From: Polaromonas sp.
GTDB taxonomy: Bacteria; Pseudomonadota; Gammaproteobacteria; Burkholderiales; Burkholderiaceae_C
DNA: 58,105 nt
Assembly (NCBI RefSeq): GCF_029945895.1
Contig: NZ_JAQSDL010000030.1
Location: 1 to 58,105, forward strand
Direction: 5' to 3'
The notes under the pieces are model-generated. The model searched no databases. It had not been told where the DNA came from and saw nothing but the letters and a program-made list of their open reading frames with translations. The position numbers and the translations under genes were made by a program. This document shows positions 35,175-43,264 of this stretch, piece after piece. How positions within the stretch are numbered: the stretch's first letter is position 1; each line of letters begins with the position of its first letter.

Positions 35175-36044
35175 TCAGGCGGCCGTGGCCGCCAGCAGCT
35201 GCAACGCCAGCTGGTGCAGCCGGTGGCCGGGCTGCACCAGGGCCTCGACGATGCTGAAATGGTTCAGGCCCAGCAGGGCTTCGCGCACCGGCACCGCGCG
35301 CGGCCCCCAGGCCTGCTCGATCAGCGCGTTGTGGCGCAGGAATTCTTCACTTTCGTCGGCGCCGGCCACGGTATAGAGCACGCCCTGTCTGGGCGCCGGC
35401 AGCCAGGCCGGACTGGCTTGCGCGACCTGCGCGGGCGTCAGCCGCAGCGCGTCTTTCAGAAAGGGCGTGTGCATGACGGACTCAAGCTCGTACAGGCCGG
35501 AAATCGACAACGCGTTTTTCACCAGATCGGCCGGCAGGTCGGCCGCATGCTGCTCCCACAGGCAGGCCAGCAGCATGGCCGCGAGGTGGCCGCCCGCCGA
35601 ATGCCCGATCACCGTGATGCGCTGCGGATCGCCCCCGAACTCGGCAACATGGCGGTAAGTCCAGGTCAGCGCCCTGACCATTTGCAGCGTGATCTCGGGA
35701 ATCGTCACCGCCGGGCACAGGTCGTAGTTGGGAACCACCACGCAGGCGCCCGCCGCCGTGAACGCCGGCGCCACAAACGAATGCTCGGACTTGTCGAGCG
35801 AGCGCCAGTAGCCGCCGTGTACAAACACCAGCACCGGTGCGCCGCCCGGCGTGGCCCGGGCCGAAGGAAACACATCGAGTTTCTCGCCGGGGCTTGTGCC
35901 GTAAGCGAGGTCCAGCGTACAGGGCTGGCTGCTGCGCGCCTGCGCGGACGTCTGGGCCCAGCGGTTGAAGTGCGCCGCGTGTTCAGGCACCAGGGCGCGG
36001 TTGTTGTACATGCGGTCCAGCCAGGCGGGATCGGGTCGGGTCAT
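35175..36044 (-). CDS. Alpha/beta hydrolase (esterase/arylformamidase-like)
   Basis: 289 residues. Oxyanion-hole motif VFVHGGYWRSLDKSEHSFVA, nucleophile elbow GHSAGGH, and His in ALLGLNHFSIVEAL. The HGGYW-plus-SEH pattern is shared with animal-type kynurenine formamidases and related carboxylesterases; the substrate is not predictable. It is divergent from the GntR regulator (139 bases between the starts) and convergent with guaC, so it may belong with the 36184-40240 catabolic genes. Confidence 0.87.
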   Translation of the reverse strand: MTRPDPAWLDRMYNNRALVPEHAAHFNRWAQTSAQARSSQPCTLDLAYGTSPGEKLDVFPSARATPGGAPVLVFVHGGYWRSLDKSEHSFVAPAFTAAGACVVVPNYDLCPAVTIPEITLQMVRALTWTYRHVAEFGGDPQRITVIGHSAGGHLAAMLLACLWEQHAADLPADLVKNALSISGLYELESVMHTPFLKDALRLTPAQVAQASPAWLPAPRQGVLYTVAGADESEEFLRHNALIEQAWGPRAVPVREALLGLNHFSIVEALVQPGHRLHQLALQLLAATAA

Positions 36045-36163
36045 GGGGGCTCCTGAAAAATCGGCGTAAAGAACTTGTTCTCGCCCGTCATCTTGGCACA
36101 GTCAGAAGCACCCGGCAGGCCCTCGGGTAAACCCGCTTCAGCTTGATCGTCACTCATCGTATT

Positions 36164-36173
36164 CTGTATACAG
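36164..36173. promoter_or_regulatory. Predicted GntR/FCD operator CTGTATACAG
   Basis: A perfect 10-bp palindrome (within ATTCTGTATACAGAGT) ending 10 bases before the GntR start codon. TGTATACA cores are typical of FCD-type GntR targets. It lies between the divergent hydrolase and regulator and could control both. Confidence 0.6.
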
Positions 36174-36183
36174 AGTTAACACC

Positions 36184-36876
36184 ATGACACCCCAACTCAT
36201 CAAAATCGAATCCAGTCCCGACCTGGTGGATCAGGTCTACCGAAGCCTGCTCGACGCGATCAGCGAGGGCTCGCTGGCGCCGGGCGCCCGCATCACGCAG
36301 GAGGACATTGCCGAGCAGCTGGCGGTATCGCGCCAGCCGGTGCTGCAGGCCTTGCGGCTGCTGAAAAAAGACGGCTTTGTGCTCGATGCCCCCGGCCGCG
36401 GCGTGCTGGTCGCGCCCCTGGACGTGGGCTGGCTCATGCAGGTGTACCAGGTGCGCAGCGCGCTCGATGCACTGGCCGCCCGGCTGGCCGCGCGCGCCCG
36501 TTTCCAGACCGCCCCGGCGCTGATCAGCCAGGGGCGCGCCGCCGCACGCGGCCATGACGTCAAGGCCATGATGGCCGCCGATGCCGAATTTCACGGCGCG
36601 ATTTATGCCGCCTCCGGCAATCCCCTGATCGCCCAGAGCGCGCAACTTCACTGGCACCACATCCGCCGCGCCATGGGCGCGGTGCTGCAGGTGTCCACCA
36701 TGCGCGAATCGATCTGGGACGAACACGAGGCCATCGCCCAGGCCATCAGCGCCGGCGATGAGGCCACCGCGGAAAACCTGATCCGCCAGCACGGCGAAGA
36801 CGCCAGCCACAACCTCTCGGGCCTGTTGTCCAGCGCCCTGCACCCGACGGCTCCGTCCACCGCCCTGCCCGCCTGA
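36184..36876 (+). CDS. GntR-family transcriptional regulator (FadR/FCD subgroup)
   Basis: 230 residues. Winged helix-turn-helix (ITQEDIAEQLAVSRQPVLQALRLL, ~38-61) and an all-helical FCD ligand domain (LDALAARLAARARF ... MAADAEFHGAIYAASGNPLIAQ ... WDEHEAIAQAISAGDEATAENLIRQHGEDA). The Asp and His metal-ligand positions of FCD proteins are visible (DAEFH, DEHEAI, RQHGED). The usual effectors are carboxylic acids. It is first of a same-strand row with the oxygenase and two dehydrogenases, and a CTGTATACAG site sits just before it. Confidence 0.92.
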   Translation: MTPQLIKIESSPDLVDQVYRSLLDAISEGSLAPGARITQEDIAEQLAVSRQPVLQALRLLKKDGFVLDAPGRGVLVAPLDVGWLMQVYQVRSALDALAARLAARARFQTAPALISQGRAAARGHDVKAMMAADAEFHGAIYAASGNPLIAQSAQLHWHHIRRAMGAVLQVSTMRESIWDEHEAIAQAISAGDEATAENLIRQHGEDASHNLSGLLSSALHPTAPSTALPA

Positions 36877-36911
36877 GAACACCGCCTGCCAACCATCCCA
36901 AGGAGACACCC

Positions 36912-37793
36912 ATGAACCTGACTGCTGAACAACTCGCCCAATTCGACCGCGACGGCTACCTGTTTTTTCCCGGCCTGTTCACGCCGGAGGAAACACAGAC
37001 GCTCAACGACGCCGTGCCCGAGCTCTACAGCCGGCGCGAGGACTACAACGTGCGCGAAAAAGGCAAGGACGCGGTGCGCACCAACTTCGCCGCGCACATG
37101 TACAGCGAGCCGTTTGCAAAACTCGGCCGGCATCCGCGCATGATCGGACCGGTGGAGGACCTGCTCGGTGAAAAACTCTACATGCACCAGTTCAAGATCA
37201 ACGGCAAGATGGCCTTTGAAGGCGACGTCTGGCAGTGGCACCAGGACTACGGCACCTGGCTCAACGACGACATGATGCCCACCGAACGCGCAATGAACGT
37301 GGCGATTTTTCTCGACGACGTCACCGAACACAACGGACCGCTGATGTTCATCCCCGGTAGCCACAAGAAGGGCGTGGTCGATGCCAAACACGACCTGACC
37401 ACCACCAGCTACCCGCTGTGGACGGTGGACAACGATTTGATCCGCCAGCTGGTGCAGCGTGCCGGTGGCAAGCAGGGCGGCATTGTCAGTCCCAAAGGCC
37501 CGGCCGGTTCCATGATCCTGTTCCACTCCTGCCTGGTGCATGCCTCGGGCAGCAACCTGTCGCCCTTCAACCGCGTCAGCGTCTACCTGAGCCTGTGCGC
37601 GGTCAGCAACCACATCCGCCGCCACAAACGGCCCGAATACATCGCGCACCGCGACTTCACGCCCATCGAATGCCTGCCGGACGATTGCCTGCTGAAGGAC
37701 TACCCGGTGGACCTGCCGTGGAAAGACGGCGTTCCGGCTACCGCGCTACAGACGTCGATGGAAGAAATCGTGCCAGAGCGCAAGGTCGCCTGA
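36912..37793 (+). CDS. Fe(II)/2-oxoglutarate-dependent oxygenase, PhyH/EctD-like
   Basis: 293 residues. The iron triad is His110-x-Asp112 (WQWHQDYGTW) and His210 (CLVHASGSN); the 100-residue spacing is close to that of ectoine hydroxylase. Arg221 (NRVSVY) would hold 2-oxoglutarate. The segment NGPLMFIPGSHK is strongly EctD-like, but no ectABC genes are nearby and the residues after WHQD differ from EctD (YGTWLNDDMMP). The protein probably hydroxylates a small polar or quaternary-ammonium-like metabolite as the entry step of the cassette. A good AAGGAGA site lies 6 bases before ATG 36912. A REP-like repeat separates it from the next gene. Confidence 0.9.
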   Translation: MNLTAEQLAQFDRDGYLFFPGLFTPEETQTLNDAVPELYSRREDYNVREKGKDAVRTNFAAHMYSEPFAKLGRHPRMIGPVEDLLGEKLYMHQFKINGKMAFEGDVWQWHQDYGTWLNDDMMPTERAMNVAIFLDDVTEHNGPLMFIPGSHKKGVVDAKHDLTTTSYPLWTVDNDLIRQLVQRAGGKQGGIVSPKGPAGSMILFHSCLVHASGSNLSPFNRVSVYLSLCAVSNHIRRHKRPEYIAHRDFTPIECLPDDCLLKDYPVDLPWKDGVPATALQTSMEEIVPERKVA

Positions 37794-37799
37794 ACCTCT

Positions 37800-37916
37800 T
37801 TGCATGTCATACCGGACTTGAGGAGCCTGCCCCGGACTTTGATCCGGGGGCACCCAGGTTCGTCAACCACTTTCACTCCTCCACCATGGATTGCGGGTCA
37901 AACCCGCAATGACAGG
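37800..37916. repeat. REP-like repeat with two hairpins
   Basis: Two short inverted repeats (CCCCGGA-CTTTGA-TCCGGGG at ~37831-37850 and TTGCGGGTCAAACCCGCAA near 37890-37908) sit between GTCATACCGG and CAATGACAGG edges, which are themselves roughly inverted. Elements of the form GTCATTGCGGG...CCGGACTTGATCCGG are common in proteobacterial genomes. It lies within the catabolic cassette and may affect downstream expression. Confidence 0.65.
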
Positions 37917-37925
37917 AACGCCTTC

Positions 37926-39284
37926 ATGAATTTATATACAAAACTCCAGCAACGCGCCGCCGACAAGCAACCCATCCGTATCGGCCTGATAGGCGCCGGC
38001 AAGTTCGGTTCCATGTACCTCGCGCAGATCCCGAAAACGCCCGGTGTGCACCTGGTGGCGATTGCCGACCTGTCACCTGATGCCGCCCGCACCAACCTCG
38101 CGCGGGTGGGATGGAATCCGGCCCTGACCCAGGCGCCCTCTGCGCAGGAAGCTATCAAAACAGGAGCAACCTGGATCACCGACGACTGGAACGCGGTGGT
38201 CACCCATCCGCAGATCGACATCATCGTCGAGTGCACCGGCAACCCGGTCGCCGCGGTCGAACACTGCCTGCAGGCGTTTGCGCACGGCAAACATGTGGTC
38301 AACGTCACGGTGGAAGCCGACGCCTTCTGCGGCCCGCTGCTGGCGCGCAAGGCGGCGCAAGCCGGCGTTGTGTATTCGCTGGCTTTCGGCGACCAGCCGG
38401 CGCTGATCTGCGACCTGGTGGACTGGGCGCGCACCTGCGGCTTCCCGGTGGTGGCGGCAGGCCGCGGCCACAAATGGCTGCCGCATTTTTCCGAATCGAC
38501 ACCGGAAACCGTCTGGGGCAACTACGGCCTCACGCCCGAGCAGGCCACACGTGGCGGGCTGAACCCCAAGATGTTCAACAGCTTCCTCGACGGCTCCAAG
38601 CCCTCGATCGAATCAACCGCCGTGGCCAATGCCACCGGCCTGACCGTTCCCTCCAACGGACTGCTTTACCCGCCGGCCAGCGTGGAAGACATTCCCTTCG
38701 TCACCCGTCCGGTTTCCGAGGGCGGCGTGCTCGAGCGCAAGGGCATGGTCGAAGTGATCTCCTCGCTGGAAGCCAATGGCCGCAAGATTCCCTACGACAT
38801 CCGCATGGGCGTCTGGGTCACCGTCGAGGCAGAAACCGACTACATCAAGAACTGCTTCGAGGAATACAACGCGCACACCGACCCCAGTGGGCGTTATTTC
38901 ACGCTGTACAAGCGCTGGCACCTGATCGGACTCGAGGTCGGCGTGTCGGTAGCCAGCGTCGCACTGCGCGGCGAACCCACCGGCGTCGCCACCTGCTGGA
39001 ATGCCGATGTGGTGGCCACGGCCAAACGCGATCTGAAACCCGGCGACATGCTCGACGGCGAAGGCGGCTACACGGTCTGGGGCAAGCTGCTGCCGGCCGA
39101 CACCTCGGTGAAGATGGGCGGCCTGCCGCTGGGCCTGGCGCACAACGTCAAGGTCGTGCGCGCCGTGAAAAAAGGCCAGAGCCTGAGCTGGGCCGACGTG
39201 GCCATGGACACTTCCACCCCGGCGTACAAGGTGCGCAACGAGATGGAAACCATGTTCTCGCCGGCCATGAAGAAAGCTGCCTGA
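37926..39284 (+). CDS. COG4091-type NAD(P)-dependent oxidoreductase with C-terminal SAF domain
   Basis: 452 residues. Rossmann motif GLIGAGKFG at residues 20-28, then a homoserine-dehydrogenase-like domain (IVECTGNPVAAVEHCLQAFAHGKHVVNV; FGDQPALICDLVDWARTCGF). The C-terminus contains a SAF-type beta-clip (AKRDLKPGDMLDGEGGYTVWGKL). This architecture is COG4091 (predicted homoserine dehydrogenase with SAF domain), whose reaction I believe is not established. It is not the biosynthetic homoserine dehydrogenase, because the catalytic and ACT regions differ. Residues ~66-82 are encoded by an AGCTATC-family repeat. Placed between an oxygenase and a hydroxyacid dehydrogenase. Confidence 0.88.
   Translation: MNLYTKLQQRAADKQPIRIGLIGAGKFGSMYLAQIPKTPGVHLVAIADLSPDAARTNLARVGWNPALTQAPSAQEAIKTGATWITDDWNAVVTHPQIDIIVECTGNPVAAVEHCLQAFAHGKHVVNVTVEADAFCGPLLARKAAQAGVVYSLAFGDQPALICDLVDWARTCGFPVVAAGRGHKWLPHFSESTPETVWGNYGLTPEQATRGGLNPKMFNSFLDGSKPSIESTAVANATGLTVPSNGLLYPPASVEDIPFVTRPVSEGGVLERKGMVEVISSLEANGRKIPYDIRMGVWVTVEAETDYIKNCFEEYNAHTDPSGRYFTLYKRWHLIGLEVGVSVASVALRGEPTGVATCWNADVVATAKRDLKPGDMLDGEGGYTVWGKLLPADTSVKMGGLPLGLAHNVKVVRAVKKGQSLSWADVAMDTSTPAYKVRNEMETMFSPAMKKAA
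38121..38170 (+). repeat. AGCTATC-family repeat, copy 5 (in-frame within the COG4091 gene)
   Basis: GCCCTGACCCAGGCGCCC, TCTGCGCAGGA and AGCTATCAAAACAGGAGC; the left part aligns closely with the minus-strand copy at 7256-7305 (GCAGCCCAGGCGGGTCCTGCGCAAGCAGCTATG). It encodes about 17 residues (ALTQAPSAQEAIKTGAT) in an exposed loop after the second beta-strand of the Rossmann fold. Confidence 0.55.
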
Positions 39285-39343
39285 CAGCCTTTTTCCTCGC
39301 GTGTGCCGCATGATGGTGGCCACCCCACAGCCCGGAACATTTC

Positions 39344-40240
39344 ATGAGCACCAGCAGCAAGACAGTCATCCCCCGCATCGCCTTTCTGGGCACCGGCAGC
39401 ATGGGCCTGCCCATGGCCAGGCGTCTGTGTGAAGCGGGCCATGCCCTGCAGGTGTGGAACCGCACGCCGGCCAAGGCCGCTTCACTGACGGCACTGGGCG
39501 CGACCGTTCATGCACAGGCCAGCGCGGCGGTAGCAGGCGCCGACATCGTGCTCGGCATGCTGGAAAACGGCGCCGTGGTCGAGGACGTCCTGTTCGCGCA
39601 GGGCGTCGCTGCAGCGATGAAGCCGGGCGCCCTGTTCATCGACATGGCCTCGATCAAGCCGCGCGAGGCACGCGACCATGCCGCACGCCTTGGCGCGCTC
39701 GGTGTCGCCCACCTCGATGCGCCGGTCTCCGGCGGCACGGGCGGCGCCGAAAGCGGCACGCTGGTGATCATGGTGGGCGGCAAGGCGGCGGATTTTGAGC
39801 GTGCCCTGCCGGTGCTCCAGCTGTTCGGGCGCGCCACCCATGTGGGCTCCCATGGTGCGGGCCAGCTGACCAAGCTGGCCAACCAGATGATTGTCGGCAT
39901 CACGATTGGCGCCGTGGCCGAGGCTCTGCTGTTTGCCACCAAGGGCGGCGCCGACATGGCCAAGGTCAGGGAAGCCATCACCGGCGGTTTTGCTGACAGC
40001 CGCATCCTGCAGGTCCACGGCCAGCGCATGGTCGAGCGCGACTTCACCTCGCGTGCCCGGCTGGCCATCCAGCTCAAGGACATGCGCAACGCGCTGGCCA
40101 CCGCGGAGGAAATCGGCTTCGAGGCGCCGGTGACCACGCTGTTCGAGCAGCTTTACGCCGAAGGTATCCAACACGGCCTCGGCGAGCTGGACCACTCGGG
40201 CCTGTTTGTGGAGCTGGCCAGCCGCAACGGCATGAGCTGA
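39344..40240 (+). CDS. NAD(P)-dependent oxidoreductase, 3-hydroxyisobutyrate dehydrogenase family
   Basis: 298 residues. Rossmann GTGSMG (16-21), substrate-binding DAPVSGG (125-131) and catalytic Lys177 (GQLTKLANQM) define the beta-hydroxyacid dehydrogenase family (tartronate-semialdehyde reductase, 3-hydroxyisobutyrate and related enzymes). Which hydroxyacid it handles is not clear. It follows the COG4091 gene by 59 bases and ends at a strong bidirectional terminator, so it is the last gene of the cassette. Confidence 0.93.
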   Translation: MSTSSKTVIPRIAFLGTGSMGLPMARRLCEAGHALQVWNRTPAKAASLTALGATVHAQASAAVAGADIVLGMLENGAVVEDVLFAQGVAAAMKPGALFIDMASIKPREARDHAARLGALGVAHLDAPVSGGTGGAESGTLVIMVGGKAADFERALPVLQLFGRATHVGSHGAGQLTKLANQMIVGITIGAVAEALLFATKGGADMAKVREAITGGFADSRILQVHGQRMVERDFTSRARLAIQLKDMRNALATAEEIGFEAPVTTLFEQLYAEGIQHGLGELDHSGLFVELASRNGMS

Positions 40241-40267
40241 AAAGCAGCAACATCCTGAGCGCCCATG

Positions 40268-40296
40268 AAAAAAGGCCCGCAGAGCGGGCCTTTTTT
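40268..40296. terminator. Bidirectional terminator between the dehydrogenase and the DEAD-box gene
   Basis: AAAAAA-GGCCCGC-AGA-GCGGGCC-TTTTTT, a perfect 7-bp stem with A and T tracts, placed between convergent stops at 40240 and 40313. Confidence 0.9.
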
Positions 40297-40312
40297 GTTG
40301 TCAGCGCAAAAA

Positions 40313-42271
40313 TCAGCGTGCAGGGCGTGCCGGACGCTTGTGGGCGTCACGTGGAACAAACACCTTGCCGGCGGGTTTGGCAAACGCCGGTTTGCGATCA
40401 GAAAAATCACCGCGGGGGGCCGATGCAAAACCTTCCGCACGACCGCCGAAGCTGCGCTCGCCGCCACGCTCGTCGCGCTGGGCAAAACCGCCGTTGTTGT
40501 TGTTGCCGAAGCCGCGGTCGTCACGACGCGGGCCGCGGTTGTCACGGTCGTTGAAGGCACCACCACCCGCCGGTGCCTGGAAAGGCGCACGGTCATTGCG
40601 GTTGTTGGAGAAACCACCGCGGTCACCACCACGGTCATCACGGTTGCCACCGAAACCACCGCGATCGGCACCAAAGGCAGGCTTCTTGCCGGCGTAGCCG
40701 CCGCCAGCGCCGCCACCGAAGCCACCCGAAGGGGCACGGTCGTTGCCGAAACGGCCGCCACCGCCGCCGCCGAAGCTGCGGGGACCGCGGTCATTGCGGT
40801 CACCACCGAAATTGCCGCGCGGGCGATCCGAGGTCGGCGCAAAACGCTGCTGTGGCTCCAGACCGGCGATCACGCTGGGCTTGAGGTTCTGCTGGGTGTA
40901 GTGCTCGATGTCCTGGATCTTGCGGCGATCGCGGAACTCGGCAATCGTGATGGCCTGGCCTTCGCGGCCGGCACGGCCAGTGCGGCCAATGCGGTGCACA
41001 TAGTCTTCGGCTTTCATCGGCAGGCCATAGTTGATCACGTGGGTGATGGTCGGAACGTCCAGACCACGGGCAGCGACGTCGGTCGCGACCAGGATCTGCA
41101 CGCGGCCGTCACGGAAGGCCATCAGGCGGCGGTTGCGCAGGCCCTGGCCCAGGGCGCCATGCAGTGCCACGGCGCTGAAGCCCTCTTGCACCAGGTCGTT
41201 GGCCAGGCCGTCACACTCGACCTGCGTGCAGGCAAACACGATGGCCTGGTTGATGGTGGTGTCGCGCAGCCAGTGGTCGAGCAGCTTGCGCTTGTGGGTC
41301 ATGTTGTCGGCCCACAGCAACGACTGCGTGATGGACGCATGTTTTTCGTGCGGCGAGTCAATCTCGACACGCTGCGGCTGGCGCATCACACGCGTGGCCA
41401 GCTGCATGATGCGCGGCGCAAAAGTGGCGCTGAACATCATGGTCTGCTTGCGCTCGATGGTGAGCTGGTTGACTTCGGTCAGGTCGTCGGCAAAGCCGAG
41501 GTCCAGCATGCGGTCGGCTTCGTCAACCACGAGAAACTGCACCTGATCCAGCTTGATCTGCATGCTGCGCTGCAGGTCCAGCAGACGGCCCGGGGTGGCC
41601 ACCACGAGGTCGGCGTTCTGCAGCTTGGCAATTTGCAGCTGGTAAGGAATGCCGCCAACCACGTTGGCAATGCGCAGGCCGCGGCAATGGCGAACCAGGT
41701 CGATCGCGTCGGCGCAGACCTGCTGGGCCAGCTCGCGGGTCGGGCACAGGATCAGGGCGCCGGGGGTGGCGGCCTTGAAATTGCGCGCATTGGTCGGGTC
41801 CTTGCGCTTGGGTTTTTTCAGCGGAGCTTCGCCGCGGGCGACGGCCTCGGCGCTCAGGCGTTCAAACTCGGCGCGTTCGTTGCGCTCGGCCTCTTCCTGC
41901 TGCTTGAGCAGGGTGTGCAGCACGGGCAGCAGGAAAGCGGCGGTCTTGCCGCTGCCGGTCTGGCTGGACACCAGCAGATCGGTGAATTTGGCCTTGGGGT
42001 CGGCCTTGACGTCAGCATCCAGCGCCTGCATGGCTTTGGGGATGGTGGCCATCTGCACGGCGGTCGGCTGGGTGAAGCCCATGTCGGCCACGGCTTGCAG
42101 CAGTTCCTTGGCCAGGCCCAGCTTGACGAAGCCGTTGGGCTCAGCCACGACGGCGTCCAGCGAGGTTTGCGCTGCGACAGGCGCATCGGAAAAGTCCGCA
42201 ATTACATTGATATCGGTATCGGTGTTTGCTTCGGCCAGAAAGTCGCCGCGAGCCTCAAAAGAGTCAGTCAT
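40313..42271 (-). CDS. DEAD-box ATP-dependent RNA helicase (RhlE/DeaD-like) with Gly-rich tail
   Basis: 652 residues. Q motif (GFTQPTAVQ), motif I SSQTGSGKTAA, Ia PTRELAQQ, Ib TPGRLLD, II VVDEADRML, III FSATF, IV IVFACT, V VATDVAARGLD and VI HRIGRTGRAG are intact. An insertion of about 40 charged residues (QQEEAERNERAEFERLSAEAVARGEAPLKK region) lies between motifs I and Ia. The last ~170 residues are Gly/Arg/Asn/Asp-rich with FGG and RGG repeats, an RNA-binding disordered tail. I chose ATG 42271 (MTDSFEARGD). A long upstream gap with a minus-strand promoter suggests a long leader, as in other cold-induced helicase genes. Confidence 0.93.
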   Translation of the reverse strand: MTDSFEARGDFLAEANTDTDINVIADFSDAPVAAQTSLDAVVAEPNGFVKLGLAKELLQAVADMGFTQPTAVQMATIPKAMQALDADVKADPKAKFTDLLVSSQTGSGKTAAFLLPVLHTLLKQQEEAERNERAEFERLSAEAVARGEAPLKKPKRKDPTNARNFKAATPGALILCPTRELAQQVCADAIDLVRHCRGLRIANVVGGIPYQLQIAKLQNADLVVATPGRLLDLQRSMQIKLDQVQFLVVDEADRMLDLGFADDLTEVNQLTIERKQTMMFSATFAPRIMQLATRVMRQPQRVEIDSPHEKHASITQSLLWADNMTHKRKLLDHWLRDTTINQAIVFACTQVECDGLANDLVQEGFSAVALHGALGQGLRNRRLMAFRDGRVQILVATDVAARGLDVPTITHVINYGLPMKAEDYVHRIGRTGRAGREGQAITIAEFRDRRKIQDIEHYTQQNLKPSVIAGLEPQQRFAPTSDRPRGNFGGDRNDRGPRSFGGGGGGRFGNDRAPSGGFGGGAGGGYAGKKPAFGADRGGFGGNRDDRGGDRGGFSNNRNDRAPFQAPAGGGAFNDRDNRGPRRDDRGFGNNNNGGFAQRDERGGERSFGGRAEGFASAPRGDFSDRKPAFAKPAGKVFVPRDAHKRPARPAR

Positions 42272-42665
42272 GTTTTTTCTCACTAAACACTTGTCCGCGC
42301 TGCCACGCTTGTGGTGTGGGCGGGCGAACAAGAAACTACCACCCGCCGCGTAGCAGCAGGGCTTCGTTCATGGTTAATAAAACATCAACCATCAAACGAA
42401 TATTTCGGTTCGGGCGACTTCCGGAAAAACCGGTGCCTGAAGCGATGGCTCTGTTGGTAGAGCCTCAAAAGTGTGAGGTAGATGTACAAATGCGGTGCAC
42501 CCCGTGCATCCGTCAAGCCGTTGATTATGGCATGGTTTACGGGTTTACACCAGTCCCCCGTCGCAGAAAGACCTTCAAACCCGCCGCTGCCGGCCGTGGA
42601 CATAGGCTCGTCACTCTCTTTTTAATAGCTGCCAACGACCATCCAGCAAGGGCCGGAGGCGGGAC
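42272..42665. other. 394-bp region between divergently oriented DEAD-box start and orn stop
   Basis: Both genes read minus, so this is the DEAD-box leader/promoter region. An extended -10 (TGCCATAAT) lies at 42524-42532 on the minus strand and would give a leader of roughly 250 bases. Open frames on both strands here (42370-42690 plus, 42385-42603 minus) have no recognisable family and I do not call them. A half copy of the AGCTATC repeat is at 42617-42660. Confidence 0.45.
42617..42660 (-). repeat. AGCTATC-family repeat, copy 6
   Basis: On the minus strand GCCTCCGGCCCTTGCTGG, then GATGGTCGTTGGCAGCTATTAAAAAG. It lies 6 bases upstream (window coordinates) of the orn stop. Confidence 0.5.
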
Positions 42666-43229
42666 TCACTTCAGAAAGTGGGTCCGGTAATGCTCCAACT
42701 CGTCGATCGATTCATGCACATCGGCCAAGGCTGTGTGGCTTTGCTGCTTCTTGAACGCGCTGAACACCTCGGGCCGCCAGCGTTTGGCCAGTTCCTTGAA
42801 GGTGCTGACATCGACATTGCGGTAATGAAAAAACGCCTCGAGTTTGGGCATGTACTTGACCAGGAAGCGCCGGTCCTGGCTGATGGTGTTGCCGCACATC
42901 GGCGAGGTGCCCTTGGGCAGGTACTGCGCCAGAAAGGCCAGCAGCTGCTTTTCAGCATCGGCTTCCGTCACGGTGCTGGCCTTGACCTTGTCGATCAGGC
43001 CGCTGCGGCCGTGTGTGCCCTTGTTCCAGTTGTCCATTTGCGCCAGCAGTTCGTCGGACTGCTTGATCACCAGCACCGGGCCCTCGATGCGGGGCGTCAG
43101 TTGCGGGCCGGTGACGACCACGGCAATTTCGATCAGCCGTTCCTTTTCAGGGTCGAGACCGGTCATTTCGCAGTCGATCCAGACCAGGTTCAGATCGGAT
43201 TTTTTCAGCAGGGTTTCGTTTTCAGCCAT
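42666..43229 (-). CDS. orn: Oligoribonuclease
   Basis: 187 residues. 3'-5' exoribonuclease that degrades di- and short oligonucleotides, including pGpG from cyclic-di-GMP turnover. DEDDh fold: Asp-x-Glu in [13 protein letters not shown], Asp in [16 protein letters not shown] and His/Asp in [15 protein letters not shown]. Length and termini match the family. Divergent from the M48 protease with 35 bases between the starts. Confidence 0.97.
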   Translation of the reverse strand: MAENETLLKKSDLNLVWIDCEMTGLDPEKERLIEIAVVVTGPQLTPRIEGPVLVIKQSDELLAQMDNWNKGTHGRSGLIDKVKASTVTEADAEKQLLAFLAQYLPKGTSPMCGNTISQDRRFLVKYMPKLEAFFHYRNVDVSTFKELAKRWRPEVFSAFKKQQSHTALADVHESIDELEHYRTHFLK

Positions 43230-43264
43230 CTTGCGATTCTCGCTGATCGCCTAAACTTGCCCTC

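Noticed and set aside
36912..37793. Calling the oxygenase ectoine hydroxylase (EctD)
   Set aside because: Although NGPLMFIPGSHK and the iron triad are similar, no ectABC genes are present and substrate-side residues differ.
37926..39284. Calling the COG4091 gene hom (biosynthetic homoserine dehydrogenase)
   Set aside because: The SAF domain and lack of a C-terminal ACT domain, together with the catabolic context, argue against a threonine-pathway enzyme.
42444..42480. GGCTCTGTTGGTAGAGC, which looks like a tRNA D-arm or anticodon arm
   Set aside because: No acceptor stem, T-arm or CCA context can be folded around it.
42226..42690. A 154-codon plus-strand frame and a 72-codon minus-strand frame (42385-42603) in the DEAD-box upstream region
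   Set aside because: No family, no ribosome-binding site, overlaps the AGCTATC repeat and orn. Better explained as leader/promoter DNA.
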